Assembly: GCF_034702125.1 (NCBI RefSeq)
Contig: NC_085873.1
Location: forward strand, 41,975,224-42,039,223
Direction: 5' to 3'
DNA: 64,000 nucleotides
Source of the DNA: Engraulis encrasicolus
Taxonomy: Eukaryota > Chordata > Actinopteri > Clupeiformes > Engraulidae
How positions within the stretch are numbered: the stretch's first letter is position 1; each line of letters begins with the position of its first letter. Below the pieces are notes generated by a model that ran no database searches, was not told where the DNA came from, and was given only the letters and a program-made list of their open reading frames with translations. A program made the position numbers and the translations under genes. This document shows, piece by piece, positions 10,273 through 23,228 of the stretch.

Positions 10273-12787
10273 CAGGGCCGGTTATAAGCATAGGCCGGCT
10301 AGGCGGTCGCCTAGAGCGCCATGTGAAGAAGGAGCGCCGAAATGGCGCTCTCTGATGCATAATTTTGCGATATGGGTTTTTTTTTGCGAAAGCGCTCCTC
10401 ACGGCAAAACGCCCCTCAGCCAATAGTAATATTGCTTTCAACTGTCTCTGGGAAGTCTGTGAACCAATAAACAGACAGTCCTGAGAAAGGGGGCGGGACG
10501 AGTGACAGCGTCCGCTCTATTTTGAATTCGGAGATTCACTCCAGAGACAGAGGGCAAGCGCAAGCAGCAATGTTGCTCTGCTGGGTGGAGAATTGTTATG
10601 TTCTCATTAAACCAGTCATTGTACGATGCAGGAGTTGCAGAGGGTGTTTTGGAACTATGTCATTTAATCAGCAACCGTTTGTGATTATGGACAGCCTAAT
10701 AGTTATGAGGCTACTGTTTGGAATTAGAGGGAAAAAGAGCTTTGTTTTTGATCTGAGAAATCGCTAGTTAGCATGCTAACATTAGCCAAGTATGCCAAGC
10801 AATGAAATCCAGTAAAGTAGCTGTTAGTAGCCTACTCACTAGGGTGGCCATCGGTCCGTTTTTACGACCTTTTCACGACGTCCGTGTGTCCCTCTCTTTG
10901 TCTTCCCTTTCCTCCTAGCCTTTTGCTTATGGCCTCGAGATGCGAGACAACGTCATTGACGCAAACTAGACCTTGACAGTCGGTCGCGTTTCCGATATCT
11001 GCGGCCGCCATGTTACTCCAGATATAACCCAAGACTTCGGCCAGCGAATTAATGTATTGCTGTCGCCTTATGTCGGGGAAATCTCCGTGCAATATGCCTA
11101 TATGAAGTTCATTAACTGACTGTATGAAAGTTAAATAAGGTAACTATATTATTGTCTACTGTCTGTTTCCCATTTTTCCTGCACTGGTGGCATTGCATAG
11201 TGCAACTAAGTGTGTCCGCTAAATGCCTTTACAACGATACGAGGGTTCTCACAACTTTACAAACAGGGCAAAGAAACGTCTTTCTGCACGGGCGCTGTCT
11301 GTATTTTGAGCTCCATCCAGCGTCTGCATGAAAAAAAAGGTTGACAGAAGCGGTTTGCCTCCCTTAAAACACCGCTGATAAACAGACTTCTGACCAACTT
11401 TGAGTAAAGTAAATCAAATTAATTGTTGGCTATTAGGCCTACGAATGCATGACTACACAAAATAGACTACATTTAAAAAAGATATACTGTATATGAAATA
11501 GCCTACACAGACAACAACGGAAGGTATTGTCTATCGTAACCTGCCGTCTCTGATACAATATTAAGTTAGTGGTACTGATGACTCCTTTATCGGAGTGAGG
11601 TAATGAAATGCGAGAATCCTTCCCCCAAAAATATTGTTTTACAAGTAATACTGCTGTTGGTAGCTGAGTTAGTCTGAGGTAAGATGTCAGCGCTGTTCCC
11701 TGATTTCTGCCTACAGTTTAGAATGCCAACTTCACTGTTTTCTCCACGGAGGCGGGGATTCGGCAAGTCGAAGCAATGGGTGCGCGCTAGGACGCTAGGT
11801 TAGAAAGTTAAGGGGCGGGGTTGTCCGGCCGAAGTCCGGACAGCTGGTCACCCTACTACTCACTAACACCCACCTGATATCATAATACTTGCTTAGGTTT
11901 GCAAGCAATGTAAAGTAATACTGGTGCAATGTTTAAAACAATTTTAGCTGCCATATCTCCTTCCATCCACTTGAATGAATTACCTGCTTGTTGTAAGCTT
12001 AAAAACATTGTTTCCAATAGGCCTACATGAATCATGTAACAGAACCATGCACAGCATGTTTTCATGCTGAGTGATGTAGCCTAGTATTGCAGACAAGTGA
12101 GGCTATTTACTATATTTTGTATATTATGAAATTCAAAAGCGTGACAGCTCTTCTCCTTTCTCTCACCCTGTCCCTCCAGTTCAAACACATAGATACCCCC
12201 CTTCTCATTATCCTACTCACAAATGCACCACTATTTCCAGTCCAGAAATGAAATTGGTTTGGAATCATAGACAGCACAAATGTGTAGCTTATTAAAATTG
12301 TAATGCTGCCATGCTTTGTGATGCTGTAGGTAGTGTAGATAGGCTATCAATGCAGACCTCCTTGATATAGGCCTATTGTCTACACATGCATTTTACATGC
12401 AAATGTAGGCTACTGTATCACTCTCCTGGCATTTCAATTCCACATTACAATTCAAACACATTGATAACCTCCCTCTCATCTGGGGTTGTTGGGGGCACCA
12501 CCACCATCACATCCAAGACACCACACAGTGAAGCTATACTTTCATGCGACTCAATCTGATGTGTGATCTGTGTTGGTCGCCTGTCAAAAAGAACCAGAAA
12601 TCCATTTGATGCAAAACGGTTATTGTTCTTGATGTTATTTAGTTAAGCTTACTACCGGTATTACTCTTGTGTTCTGTGAGGTATAAAAAAGAGGGGTTTT
12701 TTTTTTTCAAAAGGTTGGGTTGGGGGGTTGGGGGGGCGCCAGAACTCAAACTCGCCTAGGGCACCAAATAAGCCAGAACCGGCCCTG
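10273..12787. mobile_element. 2.5-kb hAT, non-autonomous, with nested hAT
   Basis: Termini cagggccggtt and aaccggccctg are perfect inverted repeats. The flanking octamer gtgggcag is duplicated exactly (10265-10272, 12788-12795). Inside, 10840-11855 is a second hAT. The remaining 1.5 kb has no transposase frame. Subterminal words ggcggtcgcctag and cgcctagggc extend the similarity of the two ends. Confidence 0.88.
10840..11855. mobile_element. Nested hAT, 1016 bp
   Basis: It starts tagggtggcc and ends ggtcacccta, with exact octamer ctactcac on both sides (10832-10839, 11856-11863). The interior includes CpG-rich segments but no long protein frame. It inserted after the surrounding hAT. Confidence 0.85.
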
Positions 12788-12825
12788 GTGGGCAGAGTGT
12801 GGTGGTAGAGTAGCCTGATTGTCAT

Positions 12826-13033
12826 TGGTCTGACCAAGAGCATAACAATTAACATTTCCCAAACAGCATTTCCCAAATGGCCTCCCTTGGTTTGCTAATG
12901 ATTGTTTGCTTCCCAACAAAGTGGGAGGAGTTCCCGTATTTGCGGGAACTCAGAAAGTACTTGCATTGACTCTTGACCTGACTGGTAGCAACGCTGAAGC
13001 TGTTGTGTCACTAGGAGGGCACGGCCTGGCTAG
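12826..13033 (+). repeat. Dispersed repeat family R1, copy 1
   Basis: Shares ggtctgaccaag, caaacaac/gtttgcttcc, gggaactc and ctaggagggcacggcctggc blocks with 23512-23725 (+), 34121-34343 (-) and 58530-58768 (-). Class unknown. Confidence 0.75.
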
Positions 13034-13297
13034 TGGTAGAAAGGGAGGGAGTGAGAAAGGAAGTGATACAGAAAGAGACGGCGAGAGCATTTAAAAGAAT
13101 TGCGTATCAAAATAGAGAACAAGAGAGGTTGGTATAGAGATGGAGAAAAACAGAGAGAAATTTAAAGACGGATATTTGATAGAAAAGAGAGGGAAGGATG
13201 TTAGTATGGAGAAAAGGGAGAGAGTGAAAGAATGATTTAAAGAGAGAAAGACAAAGATATACAAGGGCCCCAGCTATGCTGTAGCTATGCTGGGAGG

Positions 13298-13715
13298 TGT
13301 CGTGCCGAAAAGCGAGTCCCTGCCAGAACACGAGTGCCTTCATTGAAACCAATGGAAACCAATGACCAATTTTTCCGATATTTTTTACCCATTTTTGCCG
13401 ACAAATCCGACACAATTTAAGATGGAAAGCCTATCAATAAAGCATCTACATTCCTTCTGGAAGTATTACAAAGAGTTGGTTACAATTTCAGTATTATTTC
13501 CATAAAAGAATCGAAGAATTGTCATAACAAATGTGACGGTTTCATTCAAATAGCTCATATTAAGTGGAGGACGAGTAATGTTTCATAAGCATATTTTTAG
13601 TTCATAAATTATGTACTTAATTCTGCAAAAATCTGTATAATTTTCTCTCAAAAAATGTTATTGGTTTCAATGAGGGCACTCGTGTTCTGGCAGGGACTCG
13701 CTTTTCGGCACGACA
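13298..13715. mobile_element. TIR element, long inverted ends
   Basis: The first and last ~56 bp are near-perfect inverted repeats, beginning tgtcgtgccgaaaagcgagt and ending in its complement. The 418-bp unit is AT-rich inside and non-coding. Flanking GG dinucleotides are the only candidate duplication, so the superfamily is open. Confidence 0.8.
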
Positions 13716-14276
13716 GGGGCTTCATATGAACAGGACTGAGAAGAGGAGATATAGAAGCAGACAGAGAATTGAAAAGAGCGAAATAGAAAGAGAAACTACT
13801 TTGGGAGAGATTGGGAGGGATAGTGAGACTGAGCTATACTCAGGGATCCATTCAGACTGTGTTGAGGGGCTGTGTGCAGTGAACACTTGTGTGCTGTGGA
13901 GTGCTGTGTCACAATGGCAATGGGAGTTGGAGTTTTTCCAGGTGGGCTTTCCCTTTCACTTCACAATTGGCACTTTCTCTCACTGTAGAAATATACTGAG
14001 AAACCATGAGCCAACAGACAAGCAGGTAGGGAGATTTGGGAGTGTAGGGTACTATTGTGGGTACAGATAAGAGTTTGGAAGAGGAAAAAAGAAAGGCAGA
14101 AATATTAATCATGGCCACTGCAGGAAATAACACTGCAAAAAGAAAAAAAAAACAAATGAAGACAGCTACTGAAAGAAATAAGACAATAGTCACAAAGAAA
14201 GTCAGAACAGCCTGGAAAAAGGAATGAGAAATGAGAAAGAGGGGAATGCCAACAGGTGCTATGGTTAACCCAGTAT

Positions 14277-14757
14277 CAGGACCGTATTAAGCCAGTGCAG
14301 TGCCCCCGGGGCACTATACTTCACTGATGCCCCCTTTCTAAACGGTATTTCTCAAAGTGATACTGTCCATTTTTGGAAATAGCCTTATTTTACACCTTCC
14401 CTCGAGTTAAATAGTAGGGTTCTACCATTCTCCTGTACTTCCAACCATTCTCTGGGTATGGCAGTGCCAATTTTAAGCTAGCAGTTAATATTGAGTCCTA
14501 TGAGACCAACTGGCGGCTAACTGGTCTCATAGGACTCAATGTTAACTGCTAGCTTAGAGGTAAAATTTGCACTGTCATAACCAGAGAACTGTTGAGAGTA
14601 TAGGAGAAAACCATATATTTTTTAACTGAAGGCGAGGTGTAAAATAAGCTTATTTCCAAAAATTGGACAGTATCACTTTAAGTTTGGGTCTTGTGGTGCC
14701 TCCCCTCACTGGTCAAAAATGGTCGGTGCCCCTGGGCACTGTGATAATCCGTCCCTG
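14277..14757. mobile_element. Probable decayed hAT
   Basis: The left end caggaccgtatt and right end aatccgtccctg are imperfect inverted repeats in hAT style, each followed inward by a cagtgcccc-like word. No exact 8-bp duplication. It contains the foldback element at 14354-14679. Confidence 0.45.
14354..14679. mobile_element. Full-length foldback (hairpin) MITE
   Basis: The left and right halves are imperfect inverted copies over about 160 bp each, from aaagtgatactgtcc to its complement, meeting at caactggcggctaactgg. A transcript would form one long hairpin. Confidence 0.8.
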
Positions 14758-14948
14758 CCTGTATGAATGCCGAGAGCTATAAATCACCTGCACTCTCATG
14801 CTCATTTCAGACTTTTAGCCGTGCAAATGGAGGGAGCAGCACAAAAGGATTTATGCAGAACACCCGGCACATATGTAAATGTCTCCTGAGCTGAGCTTTC
14901 ATGGAAAGCCATGGACTCCAATATCTCTCTAGTGTCCAGGAGAAAAGG

Positions 14949-15065
<117 letters not shown>

Positions 15066-15100
15066 AGAGAGAGAGAGAGAGAGTGTGAGAGAGAGAGTGT

Positions 15101-16140
15101 GTGAGAGGGCAATGAAAAAATATGTAATATTAAAATGTTGAAGGACATTTTGCCATTTCACAGTGAGTCTTTGGCCTTTTTTGGCCTCGGCCGCCACTTT
15201 TTGCTTTTCTATTGTATTGGGCACGACAAAGCTCAATTGAAAAGCAAAAAGTGCCAGCCGTGTCGCGTTGTGTCGAGCTGTTTGGCTTACCAAACTAGCA
15301 GTAGAAAAGAGGCATATGATTTTGGACTTGCAGCCACGCTGTATATATTTGCAAACCTGTATAAAGACTCATCGGATAAATGAAAAGGAAATTCAAATAG
15401 TATGCAAATACTTTTTAAAAAAGCATGGAGATAGGATAAAAGGGTAATAATTGCCTCCAGATGTGGGAATAGCCTCTATGTGGGAATAGCCTAGCCTTCT
15501 CTTCATTTGCATGTACTGTAATTGCATGTTTACATTGTGGTTTATCTACCTCGATGCTCGTAAAAGAGCAAACAAACAAAAAAAAAACGTTTTTTTTTCA
15601 CAAACAAAGAATAGAAAAAAAACATGTTGGCATATCTACTGTACCTCAGGCCTTGGAAAAGAATAAAAAAAAGATTTAATATAAAAAAATATGCCGCAAA
15701 AATTGGAGACAGAGGGCAACAATCAGTCAAACAGTCAGAAGTTGCCGCAGCAATCAAAGGGCATTACTGTAAACGGAAGCCAAAGTGCAGCTAATCAAAG
15801 CTCTGGATGGCGTCCGGCCCACAAACCCAAACAACTCCACGGGTGGACACCTGCACAATCACACACTGGAAAAAAAAAAAACAGATGGACCAGGTGCTCG
15901 CTTATTCAGACTTGGCATGGCAAATCGCTTGATGGAAATCTGGGGATATTTTTATACTGGCACCTCAGCGTGAAGGGCATTGCTTGACATCAAACAGTGT
16001 GGAAATCATCCAAGAGATGTAGCATTGCAAAAAAAAAGTTATGTGGCTGACCAATAGCCTACGCTAGATTAAACTTATGTATGGATTTGGAAGCACACTT
16101 CTCTTCCGCTCAGAATAATATCAAGATACATTTTGTGCTG
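15101..16140. other. Non-coding stretch with a short hairpin
   Basis: No supported gene. Around 15189-15263, ggccgccactttttgctttt and a near-complement form a hairpin of roughly 25-bp arms. Confidence 0.45.
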
Positions 16141-17632
16141 GTCAAATTGGTTGGGGCCTCGTGCGTTTGTGCACACATGTGCGCACAAATGTGTGTGTGT
16201 GCATGCATGTGTGTGCATTATGTGGCACGCCTGTGAATATCTGTGCTGTTGTGCAGTGGGCGTTCACCAATGGTGGACGAAGTACACCAGTTATGTACTT
16301 GAGTAAAAGTACAGTTACCTTGCATTGAAAACTACTCAAGTAAAAGTGAAAGTATTCACCTCACTTTTTTACTTGAGTAGAAGTACAAAAGTATCCGCCG
16401 TCAAAAATACTTAAGTACTAAAAGTAAAAAGTAAAAACTTAAAAATGAAGCTTTTGGTGCAATTTTAATATTTAAGTGTTGTAGGCCTAGTTTGGTCATA
16501 TCTAATTAAATATCCTCTGATTTGCATAGGCTATACCAACATGTTAGAACTAGGCCACAACAGGCCTCAGAAACACTGTGGAGTAAGTCCATGGATGTTT
16601 TAGCATCAGTTCATTTTCACCTCTCTAAACAAATACTGACCCTAATATGCCCAAAAAAAATACTGACCCTAATATGCCCCCCCCCCCCACCCCCCAGCCG
16701 TAGGCCTACAGTCCAGTTTAGGCCTACTTATTTGTGACAGCAAGGAGTTAGAGTAGTAGCCAATAAAGTACTTTATGTTTAATTTTTGTTATAATTATGG
16801 TTTTGGTAGACCTCTTCTTCTTCTTCTTATTATTATTATTATTATTATGTAGTGTTTGGTTATGTTAAGGTTGGCTTAGGCCTATGTATGGACAAACAGA
16901 CTTCTTGCGATTCTAAGCTAGAAACATCTTCATATACTTGTAATGGTCTCTATTTGCTAGATGCCAATAGCCTAGCCTACTTGATACAACTTAATTGGAA
17001 CACTTATCTGTCTGATCATGAAAAAGCCTTTTGTGCCTGTGCACATCACTGGGCCAATATTTAGTCAAAGCCTACTGACCTGGCTTAAGGGAAAGGATAC
17101 ATGTTGCAAGGACACATGTTGCATGTAGCCTCACTTTGCAACATATGGTGGGCATGGCAAACCTCATGTAATGATACAAACCCTTTACACAAGTCTCTTT
17201 TCCATAAAGTTGAAGCAAACCATTTTTTGGGAGACAGGGGAGTCTATTAGACAAGTAATTGATATCCCCAACTACTTCAGAAAATACTGCAATGTATTGA
17301 GGGGAAAGAATGCTATCACGGAGATGTGCGCCTGGATGGTTTGGAATAAGCATGTTTAGGCATCCTGTGCACTTCACTGAAGAAACCAACACGCTACAAA
17401 AGCAGTAATTATGTGACTCTATTGTAGGCCTAAGCCATAACACAGATATAGTAGCACAATATAGCACAGTAAGTCAAATAAGCAGTAGGGCCTACATTAA
17501 GTATCAATTCGCTGATTATTCAGTTCAAACGCGAAGCCTATCTGACAAATTTCGTCTCGTCAGGCGAGTGCAGCCTGCGAGCTAAATCTCTCCCCCCTCA
17601 CACAACGAATACGACGTGCAGATTAATACACT

Positions 17633-18924
17633 TTATTATATGGTTGTGACGTCATCTGTCGAATGCTCCATTCATTTCAACGGGGCTCCCCAACGTTCGC
17701 ACGTCTGTTATTTTTCGATAACGGACGGGTTGGTCTATAACAGACCGCTGTCAATGGCAACAAGACTTTTCACTGCTAAAGCGACTTTTCAACAAGACTC
17801 TAATCAGCTGCTGTGATAGACAGCACCCGTTCTCCTGGCTACCGCTGTCAATGGCAACAAGACGTTCACTGCTAAAGCCACTGGCTTGTAGGCCTATACA
17901 AGTCAGTGGCTAAAGCGAATGTTTCATATCACTCCGCAGGGGTCGGTCTTTTGTCACTCTAATCAGCTGTGATAGACAACACCTGTTGTCCTGGCTACCT
18001 AGCTGTTGCCTAGCGGTGTTCCACGACGGCACTGTTTTGTTTTGCGCAGCAACAATCTTACATTAAATAGGTCTAAAGAAATGTCCCCGCCATGTGTGAA
18101 TCATTTAAGTATATCCATATAATAAGCGGGTTAACTTTCGGCGAGTCGGTCGCTTTGTGGAATAGCAGCACTTCAGAGAGAACAAGACCCCTCCGCTCCG
18201 CGTCGGGGTCTAAAGATTCTCTCTGTCGTGCTGCTATTCCACGGTAGCGACCTTCTCGCCGAACGTTAACCCTTACTTATTATATGGTTGTGACGTCATC
18301 TGTCGAATGCTCCATTCATTTCAACGGGGCTCCCCAACGTTCGGACGTCTGTTATTTTTCGATAACGGACGGGTTGGTCTATAACAGACCGCTGTCAATG
18401 GCAACAAGACTTTTCACTGCTAAAGCGACTTTTCAACAAGACTCTAATCAACTGCTGTGATAGACAGCACCCGTTGTCCTGGCTACCGCTGTCAATGGCA
18501 ACAAGACGTTCACTGCTAAAGCCACTGGCTGGCCTACAAGTCAGTGGCTAAAGCGAATGTTTCATATCACTCCGCAGGGGGTCCGGTCTTTTGTCACTCT
18601 AATCAGCTGCTGTGATAGACAACACCTGTTGTCCTGGCTAGCCTACCTAGCTGTTGCCTAGCGGTGTTCCACAACGGCACTGTTTTGTTTTGCGCAGCAA
18701 CAATCTTAACATTAAATAGGTCTAAAGAAATGTCCCCGCATGTGTGAATCATTTAAGTATATCCATATAATAAGCGGGTTAACTTTCGGCGAGTCGGTCG
18801 CTTTGTGGAATAGCAGCACTTCAGAGAGAACAAGACCCCTCCGCTCCGCGTCGGGGTCTAAAGATTCTCTCTGTCGTGCTGCTATTCCACGGTAGCGACC
18901 TTCTCGCCGAACGTTAACCCTTAC
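17633..18924. repeat. Two tandem 644-bp units
   Basis: Unit 1 runs 17633-18276 and unit 2 18277 to about 18924. They differ by few substitutions and small indels (for example an 8-bp difference near 17888/18535). Each unit ends in a hairpin bounded by TTAA. Confidence 0.9.
18131..18269. repeat. TTAA-bounded hairpin in unit 1
   Basis: Begins gggttaactttcggcgag and ends in the near-complement ctcgccgaacgttaaccc. The TTAA borders could mean a piggyBac-like MITE or a simple palindrome. The copy in unit 2 is at 18779-18917. Confidence 0.6.
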
Positions 18925-19457
18925 CTAACAACGTTATTGTCGCCTGCTTTATTGTTTTGCTGTGCTTTCCGCGTGTTACTAGAAAGTACCGTTTCTTCTT
19001 ATTTCAATTCGTCTCGCAAGTCGCAACAGTGGACACATCAGTGGTCTTGCTCTTCTCGCTTTCCTCCTAAAACTAATTCTTTACAGTAGAGCTTGTTGTC
19101 ACGTGACACTTTACAACCAATCACAATGGCGAATCTCTGAGTCTGCCAATCGGATTCAGTTTCACTTTCTTCACACAAGCGTGAATCTCAGATTTCATTT
19201 GACCAGGGCATTAAAAATGAATTCATTCACCTGCCGTGTATCACCTTAAATAAGAAAAAATGGAACGAGTAAGGAACGAGTGTTTCTGTAAATGTAACGA
19301 AGTGAAAGTACTAAATTTCGCTTTGAAATGTAGTGAAGTAAAAGTATAAAGTCTTACCAAATAAAAATACTTGAGTAAAGTAGGAAAGTATGAAAATGTT
19401 ACTTAAGTACAGTAACGAATTACATTTACTTCGTTACTGTCCACCACTGGCGTTCAC

Positions 19458-20400
19458 ATTGGATTGAATTTGGCTTGAGGTGCTGAAGTAAATGCACAGC
19501 AGCTCTGCCATGGTGGTAGGATCTGTTGGTGCTGTATGAGTATACAAAGAGTCTTTTGGGTATTTCAAGATGGCATTTATAAATGCCACTCAACGATATC
19601 TGTGAAAAGATAGCAATATACTATACCAGCAGCAATATACTGATTTGATCATGTTGCTTGCAGATACAGTAGATCCAAAAACTTGGCCTGAAGAATAATA
19701 TGCCCCCGCGGTGTAGTGACCTTGATAACCCTGCCAACACCATGCAATACTTTCCAAAAAGAGGGCGGAATTGAAAAGGATTTCTCTGGCTAAGCTTCTG
19801 TACGTTGTTTGGCTCACAGTCAACAGAAACACCTTTAGGGTATTTTTAAACAGACAAATAGGGCAAAGTACAGCCTCCAGCGAAAAGCTACAGAACAGCA
19901 AGGAAGAAAAAAACTGCACATGAACAATGACAACATTTCTCCAAATAGGCCTATATGAAGGAGCAACACAATTTAAAAAAATGAATAATACAAATAACAA
20001 TGACAACAACAATAATGTTTAAGGAAGTAATATTAGATCTTCTTCCAGGCGCACAAGACAACAGAGTTTGCATTGTTTTGTCAATTACTGTAAAGTTTTT
20101 AAAACATTAGCACTAGTGAATTAACATTAGTGCTGTCAGTGAAATCAGTATTTTCATTTATCGTTTCCAAAGTGGCTTTTCATATGCATGTCCATCCTAA
20201 CCACATGTTTGTCATACCGGTAATTCATTTTGCAGGGTTTTTTTTAAACATTAAAGCAACTATACCGGCGAATGTGGCTACTGCAAGGACACAGAATAAA
20301 TGGGACATGCTTTATTCATCCAGTAAAATGTTGCTAGATATCTTATTCGTGTCTTTTAACATGACATGGCCCAGGGATGTGCTGACCTGCAACTGCACTC
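19458..20400. other. Non-coding stretch, nothing recognised
   Basis: AT-rich. The longer minus-strand frame at 19590-20012 has no recognisable domain and is not supported as a gene. Confidence 0.45.
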
Positions 20401-20459
20401 CCCAAGGGAGAAATAGGGCCCGGCCGGGCACTTTTAGCTTAAAGAGGCTTCTCATAATT

Positions 20460-20669
20460 AGTGGCGCAGAACTGACTCACCGGTGGGCCACGCACCCTCG
20501 CAAGCCCCTATTTTCAGAAATGTTTTTAAAAAAAATCACCGGTGGGCCCCGCACCCTCATCGGCCCCATATTTTCAGATATTTAATTAAAAATTAAAATT
20601 ATGAAAGTAGGGGCCCACAAGGCTGCGGGGCCCACTGATGCCCGCTATGCCAGATGGTCAGTCCAGCCC
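20460..20669. mobile_element. Possible truncated hAT end
   Basis: The right border ggtcagtccagccctg resembles a hAT terminus, and a ccggtgggccccgcaccctc word is repeated inside. No matching left end or duplication was found. Confidence 0.3.
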
Positions 20670-20774
20670 TGTCTTGGCAGGTGCTGCCATGCATTGCCAC
20701 TCAGATATGCCTGCGCTGTAGAGATGCGGCTTGTACTGCCTTGACAGTAACCTACACCCCCACCTCACACAGTA

Positions 20775-20801
20775 GCACACACGCGCACTCACAGACACAC
20801 A

Positions 20802-20838
<37 letters not shown>

Positions 20839-20853
20839 ACACACACACACGTG

Positions 20854-20885
<32 letters not shown>

Positions 20886-20925
20886 GACACACACACACAC
20901 ACACACACACGCACGCCATATGTAC
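20775..20925. repeat. (CA)n microsatellite
   Basis: CA repeats with a few CG and GA interruptions. Confidence 0.92.
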
Positions 20926-21029
20926 ACACTGCGTGCACACACCAGTCACATTGCTGCCCCTTGCCCCACCCCTGCTGCATGGGAGGCATGGGGAAAGGGT
21001 TGATGGCAGGCTCCTGAAGGACCAGGCAA

Positions 21030-21386
21030 TGATGCAGACTGGCAGGGAGGGAGGCAAGGCGGGAGGTATGCAGGCAGGCAAGGAGACAGGCAGGCAGGCA
21101 GGCAAGCAGCCAGGCAGGCAGGGAGGGACGCAGGCAGGAAAGGAGACAGGCAGGCAGGCAAGCAGAGAGGCAAGGAGGGAGGGAGGCAGACAGGGAGGGA
21201 GGCAGGCAGGGAGGGAGGTATGGGGGCAAACAGGGAGGAAAGGAGGCGGGCAAGCAAGGAGGGAGGAATGGAGACAGAGAAAGAGAGAGAGGGAGAGAGA
21301 GAGGCAGTCATTTAGGCATGTAGGGAAGGCAGATGAAGGAACGGAGGGAGGGAGGGGCAGGCAAACAGGCAAGGACGGAGGGAAGT
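21030..21386. repeat. (GGCA/GGGA)n purine-rich repeat
   Basis: Degenerate tetranucleotide array of ggca and ggga, abutting the left arm of the large inverted duplication. A shorter similar array lies near 24710-24830 beyond the other arm. Confidence 0.9.
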
Positions 21387-22955
21387 AATAGTCAAGTTCA
21401 TTATGTATTTTTGCTGGATTTTTATGGGGATTTGGAAAACTATACATTTTTGAAAAGTAGATAGTATAAGCAATCAGAAAAACAATGTTTCCATTTGCAC
21501 AGGTGGCGGCCATCTTGGATTTTTCAAAATGGCGTCCGAGAAACCTATATTTTGTCATTTCTCAGCTTCTGAATAAGTTAGAACATTGGTTTTAACTGCT
21601 TAACCAACATTTTCAGGGTCACTGAATCTAATGGTGTTAGTGTTTGTTGTTGTCAGACATTTTGTTACCACACCAATTTATTTGAACTATTGATTTATAG
21701 TATTTATGAGTAGATGGCCCACCATTTAAAACATCCCAGCTTGAATGTGCAAAACTGGTACAGTTTACATGTCCACCATTTTGCTGTACATTTACAGGCT
21801 TGCCTGTGCAAATCTCACAGCTACATTGTATCCAGTATACAGGAGCAGCGCCACATAGTGAATGTTTTGAGTGTCAACAGGTGTTCAATTTTTTCATTCG
21901 GGGGAATCCTTCAGCATGCATGCATTTTCTGTATGATAATACTGGAAACTGACTGCAAGACAGAGTGACAAATCAATTGGTGTTATTAATATTATTAATG
22001 CACATACGAGCATGTCATTAACTGGTGTTGGTGAGTGTGCTTTAGTGTAACAGTGAGGGTTCTGTTTGCTGTTTGTTCTGGTTATATTCATGGGTGAAGA
22101 ACATCGAGGTGAACAAGAGACATGTCAAGCCCATGAGCTCATTAACTGGAAGCTGTGTATTCTATGCCAGTCTGATGATGCCAAGACAGTGGTTCTGGTC
22201 CAGAATCCAAGATTAGACACTAATGGACATGTACGAGAAGTAGTTCAAGAGAGGGTCAGTCTGAGCGATTGGGACCATGTTAAATCCAAAGACGACTGCA
22301 GAACTGCACAGCTGAGACATAAGGGACACAGACAGCAGTCTAGCATCTCTCCTGTCACTCAGGTGCAACCAACAAGGTTCAAATACAGCATGCAAGCAAC
22401 CAACATGCACATAATTTCTACAGGACGGTGCACAGCCAAGAAGCGTGGCAAGAAGAGAGGATGAACAGAAATGGATGACCCAGGCCCCTCAACATCTAAT
22501 TCTTCTCCACTCCACTCGTCAAGAAACAAAGCTCCATCTGCCAAAAGGCCGATGGTGAACTACTTTATCTGGTCAGAACTGCAAATGCCGGAAAATCTCC
22601 AAAGGCTGCTTTGGAACAGTCCCAGAATCTCACACTCAAAACTAGACTGAACACCCGCATCTCAGCAGATGATGCACATGCAATTGATGTATGATATCAC
22701 AAAGATTGTGGGACAAAACATGTGTCATGTACGGCGAGACTCAGGCCTGACAGAAATACAACTCTCAAAGAAGCCTTGACGTTAACATGTCTGCTTGAGC
22801 TGATCAACCGTATTGATGTGGAAACACAAAACAAAGCATGGACATCATTGAAAAAAATGTATGTCAACATGCTTGATTCAGAAGCCTTGGAGAATCATGA
22901 ACTTGCATTCAGTAGAAAGTGGCCGAAAGAGAGACACACCCTTGCTAGTCTGTAC
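21387..22955 (+). repeat. Left arm of large inverted duplication
   Basis: Matches 23170-24682 in reverse orientation with many substitutions and indels, by eye. It includes a protein-like segment (around 22090-22230) with KLCILCQSDDAKTVVLVQN, whose C-x2-C pair recalls a zinc-binding site, and near 22470 a MDDPGPSTSNSSP stretch related to the right arm. Stops interrupt it. It retains about 190 bp (22712-22902) missing from the other arm. Confidence 0.75.
22066..22464 (+). pseudogene. Decayed protein-like segment, unknown family
   Basis: A 132-codon open frame whose middle part, WKLCILCQSDDAKTVV, is also recoverable in pieces from the opposite arm, so it was once coding or at least duplicated as a unit. 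The lysine-rich end KKRGKKRG is followed by a stop. I recognise no named domain. It is likely part of a repetitive multicopy gene or transposon module. Confidence 0.35.
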
Positions 22956-23228
22956 AATTCAGCTGGGACATCATTGATGTTGCTGGATACTTGTATGGCA
23001 TCTGTTCCCTGGCCTGTCTTGGTGAAGGTTGCAATGTTTGTCCTTGTCACCTGTGCTGCTTTGTAAATTGCTTTCATGTTATCATATTCACCAGTTGTCA
23101 TTGCAGCATGAACCATGTCTTCTTCACATGCTTCTGGATAGTAGGGACTTTTGACTTCTTTAGGTCATTTAGAACAGACAGATTTCAGTTATGGCAAGAC
23201 TGTGAGGATTCTCTTTTTCAGCCACTTT

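Larger units (their letters stand above)
16268..19449. mobile_element. 3.2-kb hAT with internal tandem duplication
   Basis: Termini caatggtggac and gtccaccactg, with perfect octamer gcgttcac on both sides (16260-16267, 19450-19457). The subterminal regions repeat words such as acttgagtaaaagtac in both orientations, as in hAT transposase-binding regions. No transposase frame survives. The interior carries the 644-bp duplication below. Confidence 0.88.

Noticed and set aside
19590..20012. 140-codon minus-strand frame as a gene
   Set aside because: Composition looks random and hydrophobic from T-rich sequence. No domain, and no supporting splice or promoter context.
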